A DNA stretch of 64,000 nucleotides from Paracoccus aurantiacus. Lineage in GTDB: Bacteria > Pseudomonadota > Alphaproteobacteria > Rhodobacterales > Rhodobacteraceae. The stretch lies in contig NZ_VOPL01000001.1 in assembly GCF_007993065.1 (NCBI RefSeq), positions 186,001-250,000 on the forward strand, in the 5' to 3' direction. Made by a program: the position numbers and the translations under genes. The stretch's first letter is position 1, and the number at the start of each line of letters is the position of its first letter. Positions 38,789 to 49,881 of the stretch are shown here, in pieces. The notes beneath the pieces are model-generated. The model was not told the DNA's origin, ran no database searches, and saw only the letters and a program-made list of their open reading frames with translations.

Positions 38789-39271
38789 TCAGAGACGAAT
38801 GCCGCCACCAAGCGCCGAACGCAGCCACATTCCGGTCAGGATCGCTGAAATGATCGCGTTCCAGCCGGCCATCGTCAGGCCAAGGAAATACCATTGCGGC
38901 TGATCGCACCGCACGACAGGCGCCGATTGAAGCTGCGTCATCAGGTCCTGTGTCGACATGTTCAGCATCGCGTCGATCCCGCCCGTGCAGGCTGCCGGGC
39001 CTTCCCACCATGCCAGTTCGACACCGGCGTGATAGATCGCGAAGGCGCAGGCCAGACCTGCGGCAAGCGCCCCGGCCCAACGCATAATCCGGATATCGGC
39101 GAAAATCAGGATTGCCGCGATGATCGCCGCCGCCAGATGCGGCCAGCGTTGCAGGATACAAAGCTCGCAGGGGACATATCCGATCGACTGAAAGCCAAGG
39201 GCTGCGATCAGCAGGGCGGCAGAACCTGCGCCCGCGGCGATTGCAAGCTGACGTGCGGAAAGGTCAATCAT
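38789..39271 (-). CDS. dsbB: disulfide bond formation protein B
   Basis: A 160-residue inner-membrane quinone reductase that reoxidises DsbA. Four helices are predicted. The first cysteine pair is Cys35-Cys38 in VPCELCILQRWPH and the second is Cys95 and Cys122 in GPAACTGG and VVRCDQP, as required for electron relay. The ATG overlaps the stop of the DedA-like gene by four bases. DsbA is not in the window. Confidence 0.93.
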   Translation of the reverse strand: MIDLSARQLAIAAGAGSAALLIAALGFQSIGYVPCELCILQRWPHLAAAIIAAILIFADIRIMRWAGALAAGLACAFAIYHAGVELAWWEGPAACTGGIDAMLNMSTQDLMTQLQSAPVVRCDQPQWYFLGLTMAGWNAIISAILTGMWLRSALGGGIRL

Positions 39272-39846
39272 AGGAATTTCAGCACATAGAAGCCTGCGAT
39301 CAGGCAGACCAGAAAGACGGTGAAGACCAGGCCGAGCCGCTTTTCGATGAAGTCGCGGATCGGCGGGCCAAAGCGATACAGCAGCCAGGACACCAGGAAA
39401 AACCGCCCGGCGCGTGCGATGATCGCCGTGCCGATGAAGACCGGCAGGCTCAGGTTCACGGCACCTGAAAAGATCGTGATAACCTTGAACGGGAAGGGGG
39501 TAAGGCCCGCGAACAGGACTGCCCAGCCCCCATACTGATCGAATCGGGCTGCCAGCGATGCGAAGTCGCCCTCTTTGCCGTAAGCCGCCAGAATGCGGTT
39601 GCCGAGCGTGTCCATAAGGGCCGCGCCGATCCAATAGCCGAACAAGGCACCCAGCACAGATCCGGCCGTCGCGACAAGCGCGATCCGCGCCCATTTGTGC
39701 CGTGCAGCCAGCACCATCGGGATAATCAGCACATCGGGCGGGATCGGAAAGAACGAGCTTTCGACGAAGGCCACGACAAACAGCGCCCACATCGCATATG
39801 GGCGCGCGGCCAGGTCCATTGTCCAGTCGTAAAGCCGTCTCAGCAT
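39268..39846 (-). CDS. DedA/YqaA-family membrane protein
   Basis: A 192-residue inner-membrane protein of the SNARE-associated/DedA superfamily (YqaA type). VVAFVESSFFPIPPDVLIIPM is the conserved re-entrant segment, and FAGLTPFPFKVITIFSGAV the second one. DedA proteins are linked to undecaprenyl-phosphate or phospholipid flipping and proton-motive-force maintenance. GAAGGGA precedes the ATG at 39846. It is translationally coupled to dsbB. Confidence 0.88.
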   Translation of the reverse strand: MLRRLYDWTMDLAARPYAMWALFVVAFVESSFFPIPPDVLIIPMVLAARHKWARIALVATAGSVLGALFGYWIGAALMDTLGNRILAAYGKEGDFASLAARFDQYGGWAVLFAGLTPFPFKVITIFSGAVNLSLPVFIGTAIIARAGRFFLVSWLLYRFGPPIRDFIEKRLGLVFTVFLVCLIAGFYVLKFL

Positions 39847-39984
39847 GGTCGTGGTCCCTTCAACCGACGAATTCGCGCCCCGTCTCGCGCGCCTTGCAGG
39901 AACCGTCAAGCCCGCTTAGGGTTTATCCTTGCCAATCATGCGCCTGTGAACACGGCGCAGCCTTTTGCAGGAGAGAAGACAGCG

Positions 39985-40830
39985 ATGGAATGGCGCGGAC
40001 GGCGGACCAGCCGCAATGTGGAAGATCGGCGCGGGATGGGCGTCAGTGGTGCAGGTGGCATGGGGATCGTCGGGATGCTGGCCGTGCTGGCATTCGGTTA
40101 TTTCTTCGGCATCGACATCTCGCCGGTGGTGAACAGCGTTTCGCAGACGCAAACCAGCAGCGAGCCACGCGAGCTGACGGCAGAGGAACAGCAGATGGGC
40201 CAGTTCGTGTCCGTCATCCTCGCGGAGACCGAAGACGTGTTCGGCCAGACTGTGCGCGATCAGGCCGGCAAGGATTACACGGATCCACAGATGGTGCTGT
40301 ATTCCGGCATGACGCAGTCAGGCTGCGGCGGGGCGTCGGCACAGATGGGGCCGTTCTATTGCCCGATGGATCAGAAGGTCTATCTCGATACGGATTTCTT
40401 CAACACCATGCAGAACCGGATGGGCGCCGGCGGCGATCTGGCTGCGGCCTATGTGATCGCGCATGAGGTGGGCCACCACGTCCAGAACCAGCTTGGCATC
40501 TTGCCGCGCGTCACCCAGATGCGCCAGCAGTCCAGTCAGAAGGATTCGAACTATCTGTCTGTCCTGACAGAGCTTCAGGCCGATTGCTTTGCGGGTATGT
40601 GGGCCCGCAATTCGGCGCAGGACCTGAAGATCACCCGCGAAGACATTGGCGAGGCGATGGATGCGGCCGCTGCGGTGGGCGACGACGCGCTGATGCAAAG
40701 CTCCGGCCGCGCAGTTGTGCCGGATGCCTTCACGCATGGCTCCTCTGCCGATCGGCAGGAATGGTTCATGCGCGGCTATGACGGCGGCAATCTCGCGTCT
40801 TGCAATACCTTCAAGGCGGCGGGTCTTTAG
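39985..40830 (+). CDS. neutral zinc metallopeptidase, YpfJ family
   Basis: A 281-residue protein with a short cytoplasmic N-terminus (MEWRGRRTSRNVEDRRG), one helix at about residues 25-45 and a periplasmic zincin domain. The HEVGHH site is at about residue 164, and the ELQADCFAG motif supplies the third ligand. The family is UPF0272/PF04228; substrates are unknown. GGAGAG precedes the ATG. It is divergent from the DedA-like gene. Confidence 0.92.
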   Translation: MEWRGRRTSRNVEDRRGMGVSGAGGMGIVGMLAVLAFGYFFGIDISPVVNSVSQTQTSSEPRELTAEEQQMGQFVSVILAETEDVFGQTVRDQAGKDYTDPQMVLYSGMTQSGCGGASAQMGPFYCPMDQKVYLDTDFFNTMQNRMGAGGDLAAAYVIAHEVGHHVQNQLGILPRVTQMRQQSSQKDSNYLSVLTELQADCFAGMWARNSAQDLKITREDIGEAMDAAAAVGDDALMQSSGRAVVPDAFTHGSSADRQEWFMRGYDGGNLASCNTFKAAGL

Positions 40831-40852
40831 GACGTTCGGATCGGGTCGCGGT

Positions 40853-41026
40853 TCACGGACCGCGGCCCCGCTCCATCGTCGCCCAGTCTGGCCACCAGCC
40901 CAGCTTCTCCAGCGCCAACATGATCAGGCCCGCAGCGATAATGCCGAAAACAAGCTTGATGCGTCGCGGACCCGGCGGGTTGCGCGCCCAACGATACGCG
41001 CGGATCAGCCAGTTCAGATTGCTCAT
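40853..41026 (-). CDS. small single-helix membrane protein
   Basis: A 57-residue protein: a basic N-terminus (MSNLNWLIRAYRWARNPPGPRR), one helix at about residues 23-40, then WWPDWATMERGRGP. The positively charged front suggests an N-in orientation. It is head to head with the ratA-like gene (52-base gap) and convergent with the metallopeptidase gene. I know of no function; the composition suggests a genuine conserved small gene. Confidence 0.55.
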   Translation of the reverse strand: MSNLNWLIRAYRWARNPPGPRRIKLVFGIIAAGLIMLALEKLGWWPDWATMERGRGP

Positions 41027-41078
41027 ATGCGCCCCCTGCGCTATTCCCGGCGAAATCGCCTGCAACGGACCTTAGCTT

Positions 41079-41528
41079 TTGCCTCATCGTTCTGAAACGC
41101 GCAAACTGCCTTATCGCGCCGAACAAATGTATGAACTGGTCGCCGATGTCGAACGCTACCCGGAATTCCTGCCCTGGAACACCGCTGCCCGCATCCGTGA
41201 ACGACAGACGCGCCCGGACGGGTCCGAGGTGATCGAGGCCGATCTGGTTATCTCCTTCAAGGTCTTCCGCGAACGTTTTGGCAGTCGTGTGGTCCTGTGG
41301 CCCGATGATCGCAAGATCGACACCGAATATCTCGACGGTCCTTTCCGCTATCTGAAATCCGGCTGGACCTTCCGCGACCTGCCGGAAGGCGGCAGCGAGG
41401 TCGATTTCTTCGTGGATTTCGAATTCCGCAACGCCATTCTGGGCAAGCTGATCGGCGTTGTCTTTGACGAGGCAATGGGCCGGATCGTGCGTGCCTTCGA
41501 AGATCGCGCCCGTCAGCTTTATGGTTGA
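41079..41528 (+). CDS. COQ10/RatA-type START-domain protein
   Basis: A 149-residue polyketide-cyclase/START-fold protein. LPYRAEQMYELVADVERYPEFLPW and the C-terminal GVVFDEAMGRIVRAFEDRARQLYG are the COQ10/RatA signature. In mitochondria and alphaproteobacteria such proteins bind ubiquinone or its precursors. Naming it a toxin (RatA) would rest only on E. coli. The N-terminus MPHRSETRKL, standard for the family, requires a TTG start at 41079; the next ATG is inside the domain. Confidence 0.88.
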   Translation: MPHRSETRKLPYRAEQMYELVADVERYPEFLPWNTAARIRERQTRPDGSEVIEADLVISFKVFRERFGSRVVLWPDDRKIDTEYLDGPFRYLKSGWTFRDLPEGGSEVDFFVDFEFRNAILGKLIGVVFDEAMGRIVRAFEDRARQLYG

Positions 41529-42625
41529 GCCGGCGTGAACCGCGCCGGCGAAAGTGCTGCGACGGTTTGTGCCGACAGACGCAAAGGCAGCCCAAGGATC
41601 TGCGCGGCGGCCAGTTCCGAAAGCGCGGGCGATGTCTGAATTCCGATGCCGCCCTGACCGGCCAGCCAGAAGAAACCTTCTGCGGACGGATCGAACCCGA
41701 TGACGGGGACGTGGTCTGGCGCAAATGTCCTGAGCCCGGCCCAGGAGCGTTCGACGCGCGTGACCTCGTAAGTCACGTCCTGACTGAACCGATCCAGCCC
41801 CTCCGCCAGTTCCATGTCATCGCTCCACGCGTCCATCGGCTGCGTCGCGATGGCATCACAGGGAGAGAACATGAGCTTGCCTGCCTCGGGCTTGAAATAC
41901 CAGCGCTCCGACGCATTTACCACCATCGGCCATGCGGCGATGTCATGATGCTCGGGCGCAGGCAGGATCGCGGCATTGCGCCGGTGCGGCACCAGACCCA
42001 GCGGTCCTATGCCCGCGCTTTTGGCAACTTCGTCCGCCCAGGCACCGGCTGCATTGACGATGACCGGGGCAGAAAAGCGTCCGGCAGGCGTTGTGACTTG
42101 CCACAGCCCGTCGCTGCGGTCGATCGCCTTGGCCGGCGCATCATGCTGAATCGTGCCGCCGCGACGGCGCAGAAGTTTTGCAAAACCGTTCAGCAGAAGG
42201 TCGCAGTCGATGGTCTGCGCGCCGCGCTCGATGCTCGCTCTCAGCGCGGCTTCGGGGCGCAGGATCGGGCAAAGTGCAAGGGCGTCAGCCGTCGTCAGCT
42301 CCTCGACGTCGCGGGCGGTGCGCAGATAGTCGTCGAGCGCTGTGAAATCCTCGGCGCGTGCGACCATCATCTCGCCACGCGGGGCAAGGAGGGGCAGTTC
42401 GGTGATCTCGGACGGGTTCAGAAAGAATTCGCGCGCGGCCTCGTTCACCTCACGGATCGCTTCGCCGCCGTAATTCATAACGAAGATCGCCGCTGACCGG
42501 CCCGAAGACTGGGTGCCGATGCGGCCCTCGCTTTCAAGGACAGTGACGCTGGCCGCATCGGCAAGCCGCGCGGCGACCGATATGCCGGCGATGCCGCCGC
42601 CAATGACGATCACATCGGTTTTCAC
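41519..42625 (-). CDS. FAD-dependent amino-acid oxidase/dehydrogenase-like protein
   Basis: A 368-residue DAO-family flavoprotein. The FAD-binding loop VIGGGIAGISVAARLADA with VLESEGRIGTQSSGRSA follows directly from the N-terminus. VNAAGAWADEVA and a C-terminal GQGGIGIQTSPALSELAA complete the FAD contacts. It resembles D-amino-acid dehydrogenases, glycine oxidases and sarcosine-type oxidases, and the substrate cannot be chosen. Its start overlaps the end of the AhpD-like gene by four bases, and its 3' end overlaps the ratA-like gene by ten. Confidence 0.88.
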   Translation of the reverse strand: MKTDVIVIGGGIAGISVAARLADAASVTVLESEGRIGTQSSGRSAAIFVMNYGGEAIREVNEAAREFFLNPSEITELPLLAPRGEMMVARAEDFTALDDYLRTARDVEELTTADALALCPILRPEAALRASIERGAQTIDCDLLLNGFAKLLRRRGGTIQHDAPAKAIDRSDGLWQVTTPAGRFSAPVIVNAAGAWADEVAKSAGIGPLGLVPHRRNAAILPAPEHHDIAAWPMVVNASERWYFKPEAGKLMFSPCDAIATQPMDAWSDDMELAEGLDRFSQDVTYEVTRVERSWAGLRTFAPDHVPVIGFDPSAEGFFWLAGQGGIGIQTSPALSELAAAQILGLPLRLSAQTVAALSPARFTPAQP

Positions 42626-43164
42626 AGCGGCGTCTCCTCAAGCTCCGCGGCAATTGCGGGGTCAACCGGCGTGGCGAAGCTTTCGACGATATAGCCGAGC
42701 ACCGAATAGAAGCCGACGGTCGCGATCAGATCGAACAACCCCTCGGTTCCGACCAGCCCGGCCACGGCCTGCTGCGTGTCGGCGCCAAGACGGCGCGCGT
42801 CGAACAATTCGTCAACGGCACCGGCAAGCACGCGGTCCTCTGGCGACATCCCGGCCAATGGCCCGGCGATAGAGGCGATGCGCGCATCGTCCATGCCGAT
42901 CCGGCGTGAACGGTGCACATGATGCGCCCATTCATAGCCAGAACCGAGGCGATGCCCGCTGCGCAGGATCACGACTTCGCTTTGATCGGGCGTCAGCGAA
43001 GGGGCAGTGACGATGTGCGCGCGCAGCGGTGCCCACGCGGCCAGAAGTGCCGGGTGATGGGCCATCGTGCGATAGACATTCAGCGCGCTCGCAAAGCCGC
43101 CATGCAGCTCGCGAAGCGATTCGGGCCATGCGGCATCATCGAGGGGTGGGTATCGCGTAGACAT
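42622..43164 (-). CDS. carboxymuconolactone decarboxylase (AhpD-like) family protein
   Basis: A 180-residue helical protein of the CMD/AhpD superfamily. The core segment YEWAHHVHRSRRIG aligns with the active-site helix, but the CxxC pair of true AhpD peroxidases is replaced by non-cysteine residues, so a disulfide peroxidase role is unlikely. The His in WAHH is retained. GAAGGA lies ten bases before the ATG at 43164. It forms a two-gene unit with the FAD oxidase. The 253 bases upstream to the TAXI gene hold no recognised element. Confidence 0.82.
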   Translation of the reverse strand: MSTRYPPLDDAAWPESLRELHGGFASALNVYRTMAHHPALLAAWAPLRAHIVTAPSLTPDQSEVVILRSGHRLGSGYEWAHHVHRSRRIGMDDARIASIAGPLAGMSPEDRVLAGAVDELFDARRLGADTQQAVAGLVGTEGLFDLIATVGFYSVLGYIVESFATPVDPAIAAELEETPL

Positions 43165-43417
43165 GGGTGCTGCATCCTTCGCGGCAGAATCGTGGGCCTG
43201 GCCCATGTCCGGGCCTTCGGGGCGATTTGGCAAGGGGTGTCGGCCCGCTGCCCGCCCCTTGCGGCCCGTTCAGCACAGCCAGCGATGAACCGCAGAACCC
43301 TGTCGAATCAGTGCCGAACAAGCAATATCTGACATTTTCCGTGATTGCTTCTCGACTGTTGCACTTTCGGCGCAGATATTGGACGGTAGGGCTATCAAAC
43401 AACAGGGGAGACTACAG

Positions 43418-44398
43418 ATGAACCTCATCAAAACCTTCACCGCTGCCTTCACGCTGGCCACGCTGGCCACCGGCGTGCAAGCGCAGTCGGCACCGGAGGA
43501 AAAGTTCATCACCATCGGCACCGGCGGTCAGACCGGCGTTTATTACGTCGTCGGCCAGTCGATCTGCCGGCTCGTGAACCGCGATACAGCGACCACGGGC
43601 ATCAAATGCACCGCGCCCTCGACCGGCGGATCGGTGGCCAATGTCAACGCCATCAAGGCCGGCGACATGACCATGGGCGTCGCGCAGTCGGACATCCAGT
43701 ATCACGCCTATAACGGTGATACCCCGGAATTCGAAGGCGACAAGAAGTTCGACAAGGAACGGGCGATCTTCTCGGTCCACCCGGAACCCTTCACCGTCGT
43801 CGCCCGCAAGGATGCCAATATTGCGACCTTCGATGACCTGAAGGGCAAGCGCGTCAATGTCGGCAATCCGGGTTCGGGCCAGCTTGCGACCATGCAGGTT
43901 GTGCTGGACGCCAAGGGCTGGACGATGGGTGACTTCGCGCTCGCATCCGAACTGAAGCCGGCGGAACAGTCGGCGGCGCTTGGTGACAACAAGGTGGACG
44001 CGATCGTCTATACGGTCGGCCATCCCAACGGTTCGATTCAGGAAGCGACCTCTACCGTCGAGGCGAATCTGGTGCCTGTCGAAGGTCCGGAAATCGACAA
44101 GCTGGTCGAGGAAAATCCTTACTACGCCAAGGCGGTCATTCCGGGCGGCATGTATGCCGGGACCGATGCCGATACCAACACCTTCGGCGTGAAGGCGACC
44201 TTCGTGACCTCGGCGGACGTGCCCGACGATGTTGTCTACGAAGTCGTCAAGGCGGTCTTCGACAATTTCGACCGCTTCAAGGGTCTGCACCCGGCCTTCG
44301 CGAACCTCACCCCCGAGGCGATGGTGGCAGAGGGCAACTCTGCGCCGCTGCATCCGGGTGCCGAGAAATATTATAAGGAGCAGGGCTGGATTCAGTGA
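43418..44398 (+). CDS. TAXI-family TRAP transporter solute-binding protein
   Basis: A 326-residue periplasmic protein with a Sec signal (MNLIKTFTAAFTLATLATGVQAQ). The TAXI family hallmark ITIGTGGQTGVYYVVGQSICRLVN follows, then APSTGGSVANVNAI and LKGKRVNVGNPGSG. TAXI proteins feed the fused TRAP permease, and several bind glutamate or other small acids. AGGGGAGA precedes the ATG. The fused permease gene begins 139 bases downstream, after two hairpins that may adjust the ratio of binder to permease. Confidence 0.94.
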   Translation: MNLIKTFTAAFTLATLATGVQAQSAPEEKFITIGTGGQTGVYYVVGQSICRLVNRDTATTGIKCTAPSTGGSVANVNAIKAGDMTMGVAQSDIQYHAYNGDTPEFEGDKKFDKERAIFSVHPEPFTVVARKDANIATFDDLKGKRVNVGNPGSGQLATMQVVLDAKGWTMGDFALASELKPAEQSAALGDNKVDAIVYTVGHPNGSIQEATSTVEANLVPVEGPEIDKLVEENPYYAKAVIPGGMYAGTDADTNTFGVKATFVTSADVPDDVVYEVVKAVFDNFDRFKGLHPAFANLTPEAMVAEGNSAPLHPGAEKYYKEQGWIQ

Positions 44399-44420
44399 TC
44401 TGAATCGCGGCAAATCTTGC

Positions 44421-44471
44421 TTCCGTGCTACGGAAATTGCGGCTCCGCTCTTGCAGCGGGGCCGCTTTTTT
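44421..44471 (+). terminator. tandem hairpins with T tract between TAXI and TRAP genes
   Basis: A six-base-pair stem TTCCGT/ACGGAA (44421-44435) is followed by an 11-base-pair stem GCGGCTCCGCT/AGCGGGGCCGC (44439-44449 and 44455-44465, one G-T pair) and six Ts. It looks like an intrinsic terminator. Since the permease gene follows on the same strand, partial termination would make more binding protein than permease. Confidence 0.75.
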
Positions 44472-44537
44472 ATGACAGTTAGCTTATAAAGACCAAGACG
44501 ATGCCGGGCAAAACCGGCCAGAATCAGGGATTTGGAC

Positions 44538-47381
<2,844 letters not shown>

Positions 47382-47395
47382 GGAAGGAGACAATC

Positions 47396-47821
47396 ATGTT
47401 CAGTACAATCCTTCTGCCCATCGACACGCAGCACAGCGAAAGCTGGGAAAAGGCATTGCCGGTCGCACGCGATCTGCTGGCCGAGGGTGGCACATTGCAT
47501 CTGCTGGGCATCGTCCATGATGTCGGCAATGCCTGGGTCGCGAGCTATCTGCCGAAAGGCTATGAGAAGCGCGCGCTGGAAGAGATGAAGGCCCGGCTTG
47601 GTGAATTCGCGCGCCGGGAAATGCCGGACGCGGCGAATGTGGTCACGCATGTCGGCTATGGCCATGTCGCTGAAACGATCATCGACATGGCCGGCAAGGT
47701 CGATGCCAGCCTGATTGTCATGGCCTCGCAGGCACCTGACGAGCTGCGGACCTTCCGCATCAGCAGTCAGGCTGACCGCGTTGTCCGACATTCGCCGGTC
47801 AGCGTGATGATCGTGCGCTGA
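47396..47821 (+). CDS. universal stress protein, UspA family
   Basis: A 141-residue USP-fold protein that begins FSTILLPIDTQHSESWEKALPVA, the usual D-site strand. It ends RISSQADRVVRHSPVSVMIVR, where the VxxxSxxPVxVV ATP loop lies. AAGGAG precedes the ATG 15 bases after the TRAP permease stop. In Halomonas a USP (TeaD) encoded beside an ectoine TRAP transporter regulates uptake, so a similar role is a reasonable inference here. Confidence 0.92.
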   Translation: MFSTILLPIDTQHSESWEKALPVARDLLAEGGTLHLLGIVHDVGNAWVASYLPKGYEKRALEEMKARLGEFARREMPDAANVVTHVGYGHVAETIIDMAGKVDASLIVMASQAPDELRTFRISSQADRVVRHSPVSVMIVR

Positions 47822-47840
47822 ACCCGCTGAACTGACGTCA

Positions 47841-47868
47841 AGGGGCGGCCATCATGGCCGCCCTTTTT
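47841..47868 (+). terminator. intrinsic terminator after the TRAP-USP operon
   Basis: A GGGCGGCCA/TGGCCGCCC perfect nine-base-pair stem with a TCA loop, flanked by A and followed by five Ts. It lies 20 bases after the USP stop. The convergent minus-strand gene ends at 47889. Confidence 0.9.
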
Positions 47869-47888
47869 GCGTCACGCGGTTCTCTGCG

Positions 47889-48389
47889 TCACAATTCCGT
47901 CTGTGGCAGGTCAAAGGTCGGTGTGGTGCCGTCACGAGGTGACGGGCGTCCCGGTCGATCATTCGGCAGCAGACGCTGCAATTCATCGACTGGGGGTGGT
48001 GGCGGCGCGTCGGCGCGACGGCGGATCACGATATCACCATTCGGCAAGCGCTCGGGCCGTTCGTAATTGGACATATCGTCGATCAGCTTTGACAATTCGC
48101 CAAGCGCCGGGCGGTATTCGTCGACGGTCCCGGCAAGTTCGTTGCCGAGATCCTCCAGATGCGGCTGCAGGCGATTGAACATGCCTTCCATCATTCCTTC
48201 CAGATCGCGGCCGAGGTCATCAAGCCCGCCATCGCCCCCGTCATCGGGGGTGGTGTAGGGGTCACTGCCCTCCGAACGGTCGGGCAGCGGGGCGTCATCG
48301 GCGCGCGGCATCTGCCATTCCTGAGCGGCAAGTGGCGTGCTCAACATCAGCGAGAGGGCGGCGACGAGTGTCGTTTTGCTGCGTATCAT
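47889..48389 (-). CDS. secreted Asp/Pro-rich protein, unknown function
   Basis: A 166-residue protein with a clear Sec signal (MIRSKTTLVAALSLMLSTPLAAQ) and no further hydrophobic segment. The mature part has an acidic Gly/Asp-rich linker, a helical region LEGMMEGMFNRLQPHLEDLGNEL and a proline-rich tail. Homologues in Rhodobacteraceae are sometimes mislabelled AAA+ ATPase, but no P-loop is present. Start ATG 48389; an alternative is 48407. It is the last gene of the minus-strand run. Confidence 0.7.
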   Translation of the reverse strand: MIRSKTTLVAALSLMLSTPLAAQEWQMPRADDAPLPDRSEGSDPYTTPDDGGDGGLDDLGRDLEGMMEGMFNRLQPHLEDLGNELAGTVDEYRPALGELSKLIDDMSNYERPERLPNGDIVIRRRADAPPPPPVDELQRLLPNDRPGRPSPRDGTTPTFDLPQTEL

Positions 48390-48473
48390 GGGCGTTCCAA
48401 CTGACATTGACGACTGGCATTCCCAACAGAAACCAACAGCCGTCCCGATCGGTTCCCGGCCAGGCTGCGGCTG

Positions 48474-49205
48474 TCAGTGGCCCTGTGGGGCGTGGAATTC
48501 GCGGAAACGCTGCCAGGCCTCGTTGATGATGCGCGTGCGGGTCTCTGCCAGACGGATCGCCTCGCGGGGCAGGCCGGCGGCAATGGCGCGGTCAGGGTGG
48601 TTCTCGCGGATCAGGGCGCGCCAGCGTGCGCGCGCCTCCTCCAGCGGGGTGCCGGGGGGCAGGCCCAGAACGATATGCGGTGCCTCGCCGTTTTCGGGGT
48701 CGTGGCGCGCGATGATGACGGACATGCGCGCTGGGTCTATGCCGAAGATTCGCGCAATCTCATCCAGCATCATGCGTTCGGCCTGATCCAACGCGCCATC
48801 GGCTGTCCCGACGATGACCAGCCCCTCGATCACGTTTTCAAGCACCGGATCGCCCGCCCTGAACATGCGCGCGATCCGCCGCGCCCAGGCGTCGAAGCCC
48901 GCGACATCCTGCCGTGCCAGGTCGAACACGCGCGCGGCATTCTTCTCCTCGGCGCGCGGAATGCTGAAAACACGGCGGAAGGCCGCGACTTCGGCGCGGT
49001 CCACGCGCCCGTCCGCCTTGGCCATCTTGGCACCAAGCGCGATGACGGCGATGGTGAAGGCTACCGACTTTTCCGGCGGGCTTGCGGGATGGCGCGCGCC
49101 GATAAAGGCGGCCATACGATCGACAATGCGCCGCCAGAAGCTGCGCGGCGGCGGAAGTTCGGGCGTTTCTTGCGCTGCGGCGGGGGCGAGGCGGGCATCC
49201 GTCAT
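48474..49205 (-). CDS. DjlA-like co-chaperone, TerB plus J domain
   Basis: A 243-residue protein with a TerB/DjlA helical domain (about residues 45-165, with MAKADGRVDRAEVAAFRRVF) and a C-terminal J domain whose HPD is at 203-205 in RENHPDR. It should stimulate a DnaK-type ATPase. Unlike E. coli DjlA there is no strong transmembrane helix at the N-terminus, though RSFWRRIVDRMAAFIGA could be amphipathic. It follows the lysoplasmalogenase-like gene after 58 bases. Confidence 0.88.
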   Translation of the reverse strand: MTDARLAPAAAQETPELPPPRSFWRRIVDRMAAFIGARHPASPPEKSVAFTIAVIALGAKMAKADGRVDRAEVAAFRRVFSIPRAEEKNAARVFDLARQDVAGFDAWARRIARMFRAGDPVLENVIEGLVIVGTADGALDQAERMMLDEIARIFGIDPARMSVIIARHDPENGEAPHIVLGLPPGTPLEEARARWRALIRENHPDRAIAAGLPREAIRLAETRTRIINEAWQRFREFHAPQGH

Positions 49206-49263
49206 GCGCGGAATGCTAGCGGCTTTCCGTGCCGGACGCTAGGCGGGCCGGTCGCTGCCACGG

Positions 49264-49881
49264 TCAGCCCGATGCGCCGATCAGGATCAGCGCCTGCCCA
49301 AGCCAGTAAAGCGGCCAGAGCGCCAGCGACAGCATCCGCTGCGCGCGCACCGCGCTTGCGACAAACAGTCGCAGCGCCAGCAAAAGATCGGACATGACGA
49401 ACAGAACGGCGCCGGTCAAGGCTGGTATATGCACAGGCGAAAGCGTCATGGCGGCAGCGCCCATCGCCGCGATGATCCAGATATAGGCGCGCACCGCGCC
49501 CGTCAGATCGCCGGTGCGGGGCAGCAACCAGCGCTCGGTCGAGAGTGCAAGCGCCAGAAGCGGCGCTGCCCACAGCGCATGGGCGGCGTTCGCGGGCGTG
49601 AACATCCACATCGTGTAAAGCAGATGACCTGCAGCAAAGGCCGCCATGCCGGCCAGAAAGGCGCGATCGCCGCGCCGGGTCAGGAAGAAATCGCCAAGCG
49701 CACCGCAGAAAAGCCCCAGCACCACCAGCGCCGGCGCGCCATTGGCCAGTCCCGCAAGACCAAGCAAGGCAGTGGCCCCCGTCTTCGCCGCGCTCGCGCG
49801 GGGACCGGGCCGCTCGCTCGCCGCGCCCCAAATCTCGTAGCCAAGCGCCAGCATCGCGGCGAGGCCCAGCAGGACGCTCAC
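49264..49881 (-). CDS. lysoplasmalogenase-like YhhN/TMEM86 family protein
   Basis: A 205-residue membrane protein with about seven to eight helices. The YhhN signature residues are visible in GLFCGALGDFFLTRRGDRAF and GHLLYTMWMF. Mammalian TMEM86B hydrolyses the vinyl ether of lysoplasmalogens; the bacterial substrate is unclear. The start overlaps the acetyltransferase gene stop by four bases. Confidence 0.83.
   Translation of the reverse strand: MSVLLGLAAMLALGYEIWGAASERPGPRASAAKTGATALLGLAGLANGAPALVVLGLFCGALGDFFLTRRGDRAFLAGMAAFAAGHLLYTMWMFTPANAAHALWAAPLLALALSTERWLLPRTGDLTGAVRAYIWIIAAMGAAAMTLSPVHIPALTGAVLFVMSDLLLALRLFVASAVRAQRMLSLALWPLYWLGQALILIGASG

Noticed and set aside
36912..38903. 663-codon open frame on the plus strand opposite gyrA
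   Set aside because: Antisense to a complete gyrA; the composition (His, Arg, Ala) is that of a shadow frame.
41121..41136. GAAC repeated, resembling an alphaproteobacterial LexA box
   Set aside because: The spacer is eight bases, not seven, and it lies inside a coding region.
41079..41528. Calling the COQ10/RatA-type gene a toxin
   Set aside because: No antitoxin partner (RatB-like) adjoins it and alphaproteobacterial members are better explained as ubiquinone-binding START proteins.
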